A stretch of DNA of 57,989 bases from contig JAJQEI010000027.1 of assembly GCA_021201755.1 (NCBI GenBank), positions 1 through 57,989 of the forward strand, written 5' to 3'. The number at the start of each line of letters is the position of its first letter. Positions within the stretch are counted from its first letter, which is position 1. This DNA is from Ruminococcus sp. Lineage in GTDB: Bacteria > Bacillota > Clostridia > Oscillospirales > Ruminococcaceae. A program made the translations under genes and the position numbers. The notes beneath the pieces are model-generated. The model saw only the letters and a program-made list of their open reading frames with translations, searched no databases and was not told where the DNA came from. This document shows, in pieces, positions 37,781-45,385 of the stretch.

Positions 37781-38560
37781 ATGGAGCGTTGGAACGCAGA
37801 ACAATATTTGAAATTTGAATCCCAGCGGACACAACCTGCCATCGACTTAGCGGCAAGAATTCCTCTGGAGCATCCGCAAAAAATCATAGACATTGGCTGC
37901 GGTCCGGGCAATAGCATGGCAGTATTAGAAAAGCGATTTCCAGATGCAGAAGTTTTGGGGTTAGACGTATCGGAGGATATGTTAAAAAAGGCGATATAGC
38001 TGCACCCTCATTTAAAATTTCAGCTGGCAAATGCAGAAACAGACTTGCCACAGTTGGACAAGGATTATGACATTGTGTTTTCCAATGCGTCGCTGCAGTG
38101 GATTCCCAACCATCAGGAGATGGTGTATCGCATGATGGAACTGTTAAAGCCAGACGGGATTTTGGCAGTACAGATTTCCATGAATAATGGAGAACCCATT
38201 CACAAAATTCTATCACGTCTGTCACAGAGCAGCCAGTGGAGAGGCTATTTCGTTCGTTCGAGAGCAATGTATAATCTGACGCCGTCTAGCTACTACGACT
38301 TATTGTCCGACTTGACACCGGAGTTTCATATGTGGCAGACCACTTATTTTCATCATATGCCGGATCACGAGGCAATCATCGAGTGGTATCGTGGAACGGG
38401 AATGCGACCATATTTAGAGGCACTTCATCCGGACAAACAGGAACGTTTTGTGCAGGATGTGTTGAAAGAGGTGAAGCGAGCGTATCCGCTCCAAAAGGAC
38501 GGCAGCGTTATTTTCCGCTTTCCAAGGCTATTTTTCATCGCACAGAAAAAACTGGTTTGA
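37781..38560 (+). pseudogene. tam: Trans-aconitate 2-methyltransferase-like SAM methyltransferase with in-frame TAG
   Basis: The gene starts 7 bases after glgP, at ATG 37781. It opens [20 protein letters not shown], has the SAM loop [11 protein letters not shown] and acidic strand GLDVSEDM, then an in-frame TAG 37997-37999 (KKAI-stop-LHPHLKFQLANAE), then SNASLQWIPNHQEM and LKPDGILAVQ, all in one frame to TGA. Relatives have a polar residue, often Gln, Lys or Arg, at the stop position, so CAG to TAG is likely. The corrected protein would be 259 aa, full length for Tam. As written, only the first 72 residues are made. Tam methylates trans-aconitate, a damaged citrate-cycle intermediate; the exact substrate here is inferred. 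Confidence 0.8.
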
Positions 38561-38576
38561 AAAATAAAATTCCCTC

Positions 38577-38605
38577 TTGACAAATTGCAGCGTTTCGGGT
38601 ATAAT
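38577..38605 (+). promoter_or_regulatory. Antitoxin-RNA promoter, TA unit 3
   Basis: TTGACA 38577-38582, 17 bases, TATAAT 38600-38605, preceded by AAAATTCCCTC as in the other units. The unit begins right at the tam stop codon. Confidence 0.85.
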
Positions 38606-38611
38606 AAAGAA

Positions 38612-38702
38612 AAAGAGAGTGCACCGAAATGCGGTCAGCTCCCAAAAATGATAGGTTATAAGAAATAACTGCTCACATTGGATACTGGGGGCGGTTATTT
38701 CC
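38612..38702 (+). ncRNA. Antisense RNA antitoxin, type I TA unit 3
   Basis: The predicted RNA is about 90 nt and contains GCGGTCAGCTCCC near its 5' end. Its terminator has GAAATAACTGC and GGGGGCGGTTATTTC arms and overlaps the convergent toxin stop codon. Confidence 0.7.
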
Positions 38703-38781
38703 GTTTATTATTGCAATTTTGCACGATTAGAATAATCTGGCAAATAACACTGCATAAAGTAAAAAACTCCATCCATGTCAT
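38695..38781 (-). CDS. Small hydrophobic toxin peptide, TA unit 3
   Basis: This 28 aa peptide starts at ATG 38781 (AGGAAGGTG 7 bases upstream). It reads MTWMEFFTLCSVICQIILIV and then a polar/basic tail NCNNKRK. It has one membrane helix. It differs in sequence from units 2 and 4 but has the same leader, stop position and terminator overlap. Confidence 0.65.
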   Translation of the reverse strand: MTWMEFFTLCSVICQIILIVQNCNNKRK

Positions 38782-38910
38782 ATGCAACACCTTCCTGATT
38801 CCCATCCACGTATAAAACGAAGATAGTCGGGAGCAGGATTTGACCGCCGATATGTATAAAAATACATCCGCTTCAGTAACGCTCTCTCTATGTCTTTCGG
38901 CACGGTTTCT

Positions 38911-38939
38911 ATTATAGCACAGTCGACAAAATCTGTCAA
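38911..38939 (-). promoter_or_regulatory. Toxin promoter, TA unit 3
   Basis: On the minus strand TTGACA (38939-38934), 17 bases, TATAAT (38916-38911). The leader is nearly identical to that of unit 2. Confidence 0.85.
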
Positions 38940-38946
38940 TGAAAAA

Positions 38947-38982
38947 TAAAACCGTACGGTTTCGAGTCCGTACGGTTTTATT
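38947..38982. terminator. Bidirectional terminator after the UDPGP-type gene
   Basis: Perfect 13-base arms TAAAACCGTACGG / CCGTACGGTTTTA surround TTTCGAGT, giving a U-run in either direction. It lies 9 bases after the UDPGP stop and separates that gene from TA unit 3. Confidence 0.85.
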
Positions 38983-38991
38983 CTAAATGGA

Positions 38992-40218
38992 TTATAATAC
39001 AATTCCGTTTTGTTCCAGAATTGCCTGTACGGTTTCGACAGAATCTACGCCCACCGCATTCTTCATCGGAGCGAATTCTTTTATTCGCTCTACTTCAAAT
39101 GCCAAGCAGCTGTCCTGCATATGCACCATGTCAAGTACCAACGTCTCGAATTTATAAGCATTCGGCTTGTCCGGTTTTATGATAATCCCGTCCTCCCCCA
39201 TGTAGGGGATTTTTTTGTGTACTACGTGCAGTGGAAAATCCAATTGCAGCGTTTTTTGCAGCGCATCGACACGGAACAGATAATTCAAAATGACACCAAA
39301 GCGATACGCCAGTGTTCCATCTGAATTTCGTAATATTCGCATTTCCTCCGTCATTTCGTAATATTCCACAATCGATGGTTTGCCATCCTCCAGACACAAT
39401 ACGCCAACTCGTTCGTCTGGATTTGCCTTGCTGACAACCTTTCCGCCGGAGACGCAACCAGAATCGATAACTGCTCCGAGAAAAATCGGATCGGCGATTT
39501 GCTGCATCACATTGTCCACGGCGAATACATTCAGCCATTCGATACCGATATCTTCGATCAAGTGCATCATACCCGCACGGTACATGGATAGAAACCAGCC
39601 GCCATTTCCGTTTGGTGTACGAATAATTTCGTCCGGTGTTTTCAAAAGCAGCTTCCCTTCCTCACTGATGGCAGGTTCTGTTTCCTGTGTGAAAAATTCC
39701 ACATTGTCTTTGCTATACCCAAAAAAGTCATGCTCCTGTAAAAATGCCTTTGTTTCAGCATCATTATCTTCGCTTGTCATAATCAGAAGCGGCACATAAG
39801 TGTCTGCTTCGTCAGTTACTTTTTTCAAGTTTTGAATCAGGCATTGGAAAATATACAAGTCCCTTGTTTTTCCTATATTAAAGGTTCCTTTCGGGTGATT
39901 GAACCCCAGGCGAGAGCCTTGACCGCCTGCGAGCAGCACCGCTCCAACTTTTGCTTCCCGAATGGCTTGTATGCCAATATCTCGATATTTTTTCTGATTT
40001 TTCCGAATATCGTCCAACGTGACAGCATCCATCGGTGCAAATGTTCCACGTTTTTGCGTGCTGGCTGTTGGATTTTGAAAGTGTGGATGGTGGAGATTTA
40101 GATTTTCGATTTGTTCTAATAAATGTTGTTGTCGGGATGGAGACAGCGTATCATAATATTTTAAAACATGGCTTTGTCCATATTGATCCAAAAGCTGTTT
40201 GGCTTGTGTATAATTCAT
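38992..40218 (-). CDS. UDPGP-family uridylyltransferase (UDP-sugar pyrophosphorylase)
   Basis: This 408 aa enzyme makes a UDP-sugar from UTP and a sugar 1-phosphate. The nucleotide loop VLLAGGQGSRLGF (residues 94-106) and following HPKGTFNIG are the family signature. PNGNGGWFLSMYRAG contacts the uracil/sugar, and SKANPDERVGVLC and EYYEMTEEM follow in the order of UDP-N-acetylglucosamine pyrophosphorylases (AGX/UAP type). The Gly-Asn-Gly-Gly motif fits that type, so UDP-GlcNAc is the likely product, though UDP-glucose cannot be excluded. Start ATG 40218 has GAAAGGATC upstream. The gene is intact and monocistronic. Confidence 0.85.
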   Translation of the reverse strand: MNYTQAKQLLDQYGQSHVLKYYDTLSPSRQQHLLEQIENLNLHHPHFQNPTASTQKRGTFAPMDAVTLDDIRKNQKKYRDIGIQAIREAKVGAVLLAGGQGSRLGFNHPKGTFNIGKTRDLYIFQCLIQNLKKVTDEADTYVPLLIMTSEDNDAETKAFLQEHDFFGYSKDNVEFFTQETEPAISEEGKLLLKTPDEIIRTPNGNGGWFLSMYRAGMMHLIEDIGIEWLNVFAVDNVMQQIADPIFLGAVIDSGCVSGGKVVSKANPDERVGVLCLEDGKPSIVEYYEMTEEMRILRNSDGTLAYRFGVILNYLFRVDALQKTLQLDFPLHVVHKKIPYMGEDGIIIKPDKPNAYKFETLVLDMVHMQDSCLAFEVERIKEFAPMKNAVGVDSVETVQAILEQNGIVL

Positions 40219-40371
40219 GGTGTAAGATCCTTTCTTTTTGGCTGCGTCAAATAATAGTTATAAATTATATGGTTTGTATCGATTATCATTATAATATAGT
40301 ATAACAAAAAAGTGACGGAATAATAAGTGATTTAACGAAAAAATTACGTTTTTCCATGGGATTTTTCAAAT

Positions 40372-41025
40372 TTACTTTCGGCTCGTAGATTTCTTTCGGA
40401 AAACAAACTCCATTAGGATACCGTATTCACAGGGATCGTTATAAGAAATTCGTGCGCCCTGTCTTTGGCGGATTGTGCCTTTGACATCGCTTAGGGTGTG
40501 CAAAATTTTTGCGGTATTGCGTGCATCCGCCAGTGCGCCGTGTTCCAGTCCCTCAAAATAAATTTGCATAGAACCCAGTGCAACGGTCAGATTCATTGGT
40601 TTTTGAAAGCGGTAGAGTCGTTGATGAATCCGTTGTAAATCAATCCAATGGGTATAGAACATGGGATGGAGCGGAAATTCCTTCATTTCTGCCTCTCGCT
40701 GTATGACCGGCTGGTCTGCGCCGCTCCAGGTATAAAATTGTGTTTTTTTTGTCTCGCCAATCCATTCTGTAAAAGCTCTTGTTGCAGTTTCAAAATCCGG
40801 TGCAAATTCTACGGTTTCGTTGGTGATATTGGTAATACGGGTAATACGTGGTAGAATGCAGCTATATTTTGGCTTGACGTAGGTCTGAAATTCTTCTATC
40901 AATTCATTATGTGTTCCAAGTTTAACTGCGCCAATTTCAATAATTTCGTTTCCGGCAGTATCTTGTAGATCAGGGTGCGTCACCGGTGTAAATTCCAGAT
41001 CCAGCACTACCTTATTGCCGTGCAT
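40372..41025 (-). CDS. DEDDh 3'-5' exonuclease, KapD-like
   Basis: This 217 aa exonuclease has the four acidic residues and His of the DEDDh group: VVLDLEFTPV (Asp, Glu), the middle Asp in WSGADQPVI, and HGALADARNT (His, Asp). Start ATG 41025 has GGGGAGG 9 bases upstream; the longer open frame upstream lacks such a site. KapD of Bacillus, with a similar layout, inhibits the sporulation kinase pathway, which would fit a spore former, but an RNA-trimming role is equally possible. The region 41026-41370 upstream has promoter-like AT-rich sequence (TATAAT on the minus strand near 41281) and no gene. Confidence 0.8.
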   Translation of the reverse strand: MHGNKVVLDLEFTPVTHPDLQDTAGNEIIEIGAVKLGTHNELIEEFQTYVKPKYSCILPRITRITNITNETVEFAPDFETATRAFTEWIGETKKTQFYTWSGADQPVIQREAEMKEFPLHPMFYTHWIDLQRIHQRLYRFQKPMNLTVALGSMQIYFEGLEHGALADARNTAKILHTLSDVKGTIRQRQGARISYNDPCEYGILMEFVFRKKSTSRK

Positions 41026-41370
41026 GGAAAAAAACCTCCCCTTGTTTGGTTCCTCTCCGAAAAAATCATTTGATAAGGTTTTTCCCGTTGTCTTTTTTAA
41101 ATGTGATGTACGGATATATAGACAAAGAATAGACAATCGAATGTTACAAAATGAAAAAATAAAAAGTGAATGGAGAGGTGTGACCATGACAACTGATCAC
41201 CAAATCCGCTATACAATATGTATCTCTAAGCGGCGTCATTTTTCAGAATGTCGAGTATAGCGAAAGAAATAATATCACATCTATTATAACATATACCGAC
41301 AAGAAATGCAGTTATTTTTTTCAAAAAATCTTGGGCAGAGATATGGAAATAGAGAGAAGTCACAATTTCC

Positions 41371-41402
41371 AAAAAAAGGCGAATCTCAAAGAAAGATTCA
41401 CC
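41371..41402 (-). terminator. Terminator of the pspA operon
   Basis: On the minus strand GGTGAATCT and AGATTCGCC form a 9-base stem with one mismatch, followed by T7. It lies 30 bases after the small membrane protein stop. Confidence 0.8.
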
Positions 41403-41431
41403 TCCTGATTGATTTGGTTTTCATGATTTCC

Positions 41432-41608
41432 TTAGCTCATACCGCATTCGTCATAATCCTTCCACTTTTCCTCGTGGAGAAAACGACGCCGTTTGACAGC
41501 GAACCCGTAGACGACGAAAGCCACAGTAACAGCGATTCCCAAAATCAATAATATCAAGTGAATCGTATGTTTACAGGTGTCATGGTTTTCTTCTTGACAA
41601 CATTTCAT
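41432..41608 (-). CDS. Small membrane protein coupled to pspA
   Basis: This 58 aa protein starts at ATG 41608, overlapping the pspA stop as ATGA. It has a Cys-rich start MKCCQEENHDTC, one membrane helix (IHLILLILGIAVTVAFVVYG) and a basic, then acidic tail ending DYDECGMS. I do not recognise a family. The overlap and shared terminator make it part of the PspA operon. It may be a membrane partner that recruits PspA, but that is inference. Confidence 0.7.
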   Translation of the reverse strand: MKCCQEENHDTCKHTIHLILLILGIAVTVAFVVYGFAVKRRRFLHEEKWKDYDECGMS

Positions 41609-42312
41609 TCTGTTTCGCCTCCTTCGGGCATGGAGACACTTGTCGTTTGTCCCATTTCCGCCATCAGACGCTGCAATTCTGCATCGACTGCCATATCTTG
41701 TTGAAGCTGTTCAAAGGTTTTCTCTTCTGCGCTGTTGTTTGAGCCGGAGATTTCAGCGAATGCAGCAGCTTCTGCTTCTTGCTGTGCAACTTTTTCTTCC
41801 ATGCGGTTAAATTTTTCCATTGCACTGGAGGAATTCATACCGCCGATAGACTGTGCCAAATTTTTCTGTGTCTTTGCCATTTGCGACCGTGCAATCAACA
41901 TCGCCTGTCGGCTTTTCGCCTCATTCAGCTTTGCCTTCAGCTGTTCCACCTGTTCACGCAATTGTGCAGTCTGCCCTGCGATTTGTTCATACATCTGGCG
42001 ATAGTTTTCCAAATCGGCATCTACCTTGACTTTGCTAGACAGTACCTTTTTAGCGAGATCCACTTCGCCAGCGTTCAGTGCAGCCTTCGCCTTGTTTTCC
42101 CAGTCAGCAGAAACACGCTGTGCATTTTCGTATTGCCGCTGTGCAATTCGTTCACTCGCCATTGCTTTTCCAAGTGCCTGTGTTGCATTGCTGACTTCTT
42201 TTTGTAAATCTGCAATAATTTGTTTTGCCATTTTTTCTGGATCCTCTGCTCGATCGATGAGATCATTAATATTGGCTTTTAAGATATCGCTAATTCTTGA
42301 AAAAATACCCAT
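41605..42312 (-). CDS. pspA: PspA/IM30 family membrane-stress protein
   Basis: This 235 aa peripheral membrane protein forms ESCRT-III-like assemblies that protect the membrane. It begins MGIFSRISDILKANINDLID, the amphipathic membrane-binding helix, then EDPEKMAKQIIADLQKEV, followed by long coiled coils (AQLREQVEQLKAKLNEAKSRQ) and the conserved AMEKFNRMEEKVAQQEAEA segment. Length is normal. GAGGAGGAAC precedes the start. It has its own promoter and a co-translated small membrane protein, suggesting an envelope-stress operon. Confidence 0.95.
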   Translation of the reverse strand: MGIFSRISDILKANINDLIDRAEDPEKMAKQIIADLQKEVSNATQALGKAMASERIAQRQYENAQRVSADWENKAKAALNAGEVDLAKKVLSSKVKVDADLENYRQMYEQIAGQTAQLREQVEQLKAKLNEAKSRQAMLIARSQMAKTQKNLAQSIGGMNSSSAMEKFNRMEEKVAQQEAEAAAFAEISGSNNSAEEKTFEQLQQDMAVDAELQRLMAEMGQTTSVSMPEGGETE

Positions 42313-42412
42313 AAGTTCCTCCTCTCAGGAGCACGGAGCGGTTGTAGCGAAGTGTGTGATTGTCACAACGACGAATTCGTACAAATGTGAGTTTTAAAAT
42401 CATACTACAATT

Positions 42413-42441
42413 AGTATAACACGAATTGTGCCACTTGTCAA
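42413..42441 (-). promoter_or_regulatory. pspA promoter
   Basis: On the minus strand TTGACA (42441-42436), 17 bases, TATACT (42418-42413). About 100 bases lie between it and the start. Confidence 0.75.
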
Positions 42442-42571
42442 GTAAAATCTTACAAATTTCTTACAATTTTTGTAACCGTTTCAGTATGAAACAGGTGTCG
42501 GCGTAATTGTGAGAAAATCAAATTTTTTAGATTCGTACGTTCTACTGTCAAGAGGGAATTTTATTTTTCAT

Positions 42572-42600
42572 TGACAGATTTTGTCGACTGTGCTATAATA
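42572..42600 (+). promoter_or_regulatory. Toxin promoter, TA unit 4
   Basis: TTGACA 42572-42577, 17 bases, TATAAT 42595-42600, identical to the toxin promoters of units 2 and 3. The bases before it (TGTCAAGAGGGAATTTTA) are the inter-unit junction, suggesting a lost neighbouring unit on the left. Confidence 0.85.
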
Positions 42601-42697
42601 AAAGCGTGCCGAAAGGCATAGAGAGAGCGTTACTGAAGCGGATGTATTTTCATACATATCGGCGGTCAAATCCTGCTCCCAGAAGGGAGTGATGTCA

Positions 42698-42787
42698 ATG
42701 GATCTCGACACAATTGCCAATCTATTTGACATCGTTTGTGATGTTTTTGTCGCAGTTCTTGCGTACTTGATATATAAACAGAAATAA
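42698..42787 (+). CDS. Small hydrophobic toxin peptide, TA unit 4
   Basis: This 29 aa peptide starts at ATG 42698 with GGGAG 8 bases upstream and opens MDLDTIANLFDIV. It has the helix CDVFVAVLAYL and the tail IYKQK, nearly the same as unit 2. The leader contains CTCCCAGAAGGGAG, a tight hairpin that hides the Shine-Dalgarno sequence. The stop lies in the convergent antitoxin terminator. Confidence 0.75.
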   Translation: MDLDTIANLFDIVCDVFVAVLAYLIYKQK

Positions 42788-42867
42788 CCACCTCACTTCC
42801 ACATAAGGCGGTTATTTTCATAACCAAACTAAAATGGGAGCTGACCGCATTTCGGTACACTCTTTCT
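42780..42867 (-). ncRNA. Antisense RNA antitoxin, type I TA unit 4
   Basis: The predicted RNA is about 88 nt, read leftward. It carries GCGGTCAGCTCCC near its 5' end and ends in a terminator made from AAAATAACCGCC and GGTGGTTATTTC arms that overlaps the toxin stop codon. Confidence 0.7.
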
Positions 42868-42873
42868 ATACCT

Positions 42874-42902
42874 ATTATATCCAAAATAATTCCGCTTGTC
42901 AA
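42874..42902 (-). promoter_or_regulatory. Antitoxin-RNA promoter, TA unit 4
   Basis: On the minus strand TTGACA (42902-42897), 17 bases, TATAAT (42879-42874), preceded by CCTC as in the other units. Confidence 0.85.
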
Positions 42903-42931
42903 GAGGAAATGCGAATTTTTTTAATTTCCAC

Positions 42932-42960
42932 TAGACAATTTTTTTATTTTGTGCTATAAT
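42932..42960 (+). promoter_or_regulatory. Promoter of the mutarotase-fprA operon
   Basis: TAGACA 42932-42937, 17 bases, TATAAT 42955-42960, 62 bases before the first start codon. Confidence 0.7.
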
Positions 42961-43021
42961 AAAAAAGATATCGCTTGATATAGAGCATGGATAAAATCAA
43001 ATGTGAAAGGAAAAATTTAAC

Positions 43022-44056
43022 ATGAAACAAAAAAACAAAGCGGAAATTATTAGTTGGAAAGGTATGAACTGCGTGCAGCTGACCGCAGGCGGATACACCG
43101 CTCTGATTGCACCGGAAATCGGCTCGAACGTGCTGCGCCTACACGACGACACAAACGGCATAGAATTTTTCCGCTGGAATCCAGACAATACCCCCAAAAG
43201 CATTCGCCAATCTCCGGAAGTCTGGGGACTCCCTACTCTCTACCTCCCAAATCGGTTCGCCGACGGTGTCCTAAAAATTTCGGATCATACCTATCACCTC
43301 CCTGTCAACGAAAAAGAACCCTATCATAACCACATTCACGGCTTTCTCCACAAACGGAAGCACACTATCACCGCCTATTCCGCAAACGAAGTGGGAGCAT
43401 GGGTGCGGACGGCGTATGTTTATAACGAAGAAGACACGTTTTTTCAATACCTTCCGTTGCTATTTACTGCATCCTTCCTGTTTATCCTAAGCGATTGCGG
43501 CTTAGAGTATCAGTTCTCCATGATCAACCAGTCGAACGCAAAACTTCCCATTTCGATTGCTACCCACACCACCATTTCCGCTCCATTCGTGGATGGAGCA
43601 AAGGAAGAAGATATTCGCATTCAAGTTCCTGTTCAAGAACGCTGGGTACTGAATGAACGGTGCTTGCCGACAGAAGAGATTCTTCCACTTTCTGAATACG
43701 ATAAAAAATACTTAGAAGAAGGGCAGTGTCCAGTCAAGCGTGTGGTGGATAATGAAATGTACACGGCAGGAAAATTAAAATATCAGGGAAAACCATTCCG
43801 TGGCGTAAAAATGACAGATACTGCCAGCGGCAAGGGGATCGCCTACAAAGTCTCCGAAGGGTATCACTTCTGGATTTTGTGGAACGACCGTGGCGAAAAG
43901 CATTATTTCTGCCCGGAGCCGATGACGGCGATGATCGATGCTCCAAATCTCTCTCTGCCAGCGGAAAAAACCGGCTATCGAGAACTGCAATCCGGCGAGA
44001 TTTACCATCTGACACAGCAATTCCAGACAATTTTACCAGAAGATGAAAACGCATAA
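43022..44056 (+). CDS. Aldose 1-epimerase-like protein (galactose mutarotase superfamily)
   Basis: This 344 aa beta-sandwich protein is likely to bind and interconvert sugar anomers. The N-terminus has YTALIAPEIGSNVLRLHDD and PTLYLPNRFADGVL (sugar-contacting Asn-Arg). YHNHIHGFLH holds the first conserved His, and ISIATHTTISAPF the second, in the position of the mutarotase catalytic His; the Glu expected late in the protein may be in the FCPEPMTAMIDAP segment. Start ATG 43022 has AAAGGA upstream. It is the first gene of an operon that overlaps each next gene. The specific sugar is unknown. Confidence 0.8.
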   Translation: MKQKNKAEIISWKGMNCVQLTAGGYTALIAPEIGSNVLRLHDDTNGIEFFRWNPDNTPKSIRQSPEVWGLPTLYLPNRFADGVLKISDHTYHLPVNEKEPYHNHIHGFLHKRKHTITAYSANEVGAWVRTAYVYNEEDTFFQYLPLLFTASFLFILSDCGLEYQFSMINQSNAKLPISIATHTTISAPFVDGAKEEDIRIQVPVQERWVLNERCLPTEEILPLSEYDKKYLEEGQCPVKRVVDNEMYTAGKLKYQGKPFRGVKMTDTASGKGIAYKVSEGYHFWILWNDRGEKHYFCPEPMTAMIDAPNLSLPAEKTGYRELQSGEIYHLTQQFQTILPEDENA

Positions 44057-44501
44057 CCGAAAAGATTTTATTCTGGTCACGCTGGTCAGCTTGTTTTTAC
44101 AAATCATACACTGGCTGATTTATTCGTGGACATCTTTTTCCGCAGGATTACTATTCCTGACGCCGCTGGTGTTGTGCGCCCTTTATCACGCCTATCAGGC
44201 GGATACAACGGAAAATCGGGGGCTTTCCCGATTACAGGTGTTCCTCGCAGGTGTGGTGATACCGTTTGTACTGAGTATTTTGGTAACTGTTGCTATGTAT
44301 GTACATAATCCAGACTTAACCATTTTCCATCCTATGGCAGTTCAAGAGCGAAACGCCGCAGAATACGTGATGATGTTTGCTGGACGACTCACCATCACTT
44401 CGTTTTATTTGCTCGTGTTTGCATGGATCGATATTCCGTTACAACATTTTCAAGAGAGACACAAAGAGCGAAAACAAGACCGTCGAGGCAGTACGTCATG
44501 A
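44043..44501 (+). CDS. Small integral membrane protein of unknown function
   Basis: This 152 aa protein starts at ATG 44043 within the end of the mutarotase gene. It has about four membrane helices (LVTLVSLFLQIIHWLIY, AGLLFLTPLVLCALYHAY, VFLAGVVIPFVLSILVTVAM, LTITSFYLLVFAW) and a basic tail ERHKERKQDRRG. No family is recognised. It is coupled by ATGA overlap to the metallophosphoesterase gene, so a joint envelope function is possible. Confidence 0.65.
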   Translation: MKTHNRKDFILVTLVSLFLQIIHWLIYSWTSFSAGLLFLTPLVLCALYHAYQADTTENRGLSRLQVFLAGVVIPFVLSILVTVAMYVHNPDLTIFHPMAVQERNAAEYVMMFAGRLTITSFYLLVFAWIDIPLQHFQERHKERKQDRRGSTS

Positions 44502-45385
44502 AACTTTTCTTTGAAATCATTGGCATACTTTTTTGCCTGTTTTTGATTTGTTTTTGCGTGGAACAGCGATTGCTTCTGACTCGAAAAAAGACGATTTATC
44601 TGGAAAATTTACCCGCTGATTTTGATGGTTACCATGTTTTACAAATTTCAGATATTCATTATAAAAAAATGGGAAAACAAAATCGTCGGATTGTAAAAAA
44701 AGCACAACAGCTGAAACCAGATATCATTGTGATTACAGGGGATCTGGTCTCTCGTGACGAGAAAAATTTTGACGATACCGCTATATTTCTCCATCATCTC
44801 CGACAGATTGCACCGGTGTATCTCTGCTTAGGCAACCACGAGTTAGACTTACCGCCCGGTACATACCACAAGCTATTGCAAATCATACGAAAAAGTGGCT
44901 GCCATCTTCTGGATAATGCATCTGTCACCATCCGAAAAAATAAAACGCTGTGGCTAGTGGGTGCAAGCTTGTGTCACAGTGTCTATCGAGATAAAAATCA
45001 TGGGTTTCGAAATTTAGAAAAATATACCTTAGAAAAACTGACAAAAGAGATACATCCAAAACACTACTGCACCATATTATTGGCACATAATCCGTTTTTT
45101 TTGGATATTTATGCCGCATGGGGTGCAGATTTGGTTTTATCTGGTCATATCCATGGCGGTATCGTGCGGCTTCCTTTTGTAGGAGGACTGCTCTCACCAG
45201 AACGAAAGTTTTTTCCAAAATATAGCAAAGGTCTTTATCAACAGACGCAAACCCAAATGTACGTCTCCGGCGGTATCGGCAAGCTTCGGCTTTTGAACCC
45301 CTCGGAAATCAACTTTTTCACACTGGAATGTACCTCATCCCACAAGGAGGAAAAAAATGAAAACGAATGTTTTACAATCGAATGA
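44498..45385 (+). CDS. Membrane-anchored metallophosphoesterase (YkuE-like)
   Basis: This 295 aa enzyme has an N-terminal membrane helix (FFEIIGILFCLFLICFCV) and a calcineurin-like catalytic domain. Metal ligands are in LQISDIHY (Asp, His), ITGDLV (Asp), LGNHELDL (Asn, His), LAHNPFF (His) and LSGHIHGG (His-x-His). ATG 44498 overlaps the previous stop. The YkuE-like group with an N-terminal anchor often acts on envelope lipids such as UDP-sugar lipids, but the substrate here is not known. Its end overlaps the flavodiiron gene by 29 bases. Confidence 0.9.
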   Translation: MKLFFEIIGILFCLFLICFCVEQRLLLTRKKTIYLENLPADFDGYHVLQISDIHYKKMGKQNRRIVKKAQQLKPDIIVITGDLVSRDEKNFDDTAIFLHHLRQIAPVYLCLGNHELDLPPGTYHKLLQIIRKSGCHLLDNASVTIRKNKTLWLVGASLCHSVYRDKNHGFRNLEKYTLEKLTKEIHPKHYCTILLAHNPFFLDIYAAWGADLVLSGHIHGGIVRLPFVGGLLSPERKFFPKYSKGLYQQTQTQMYVSGGIGKLRLLNPSEINFFTLECTSSHKEEKNENECFTIE

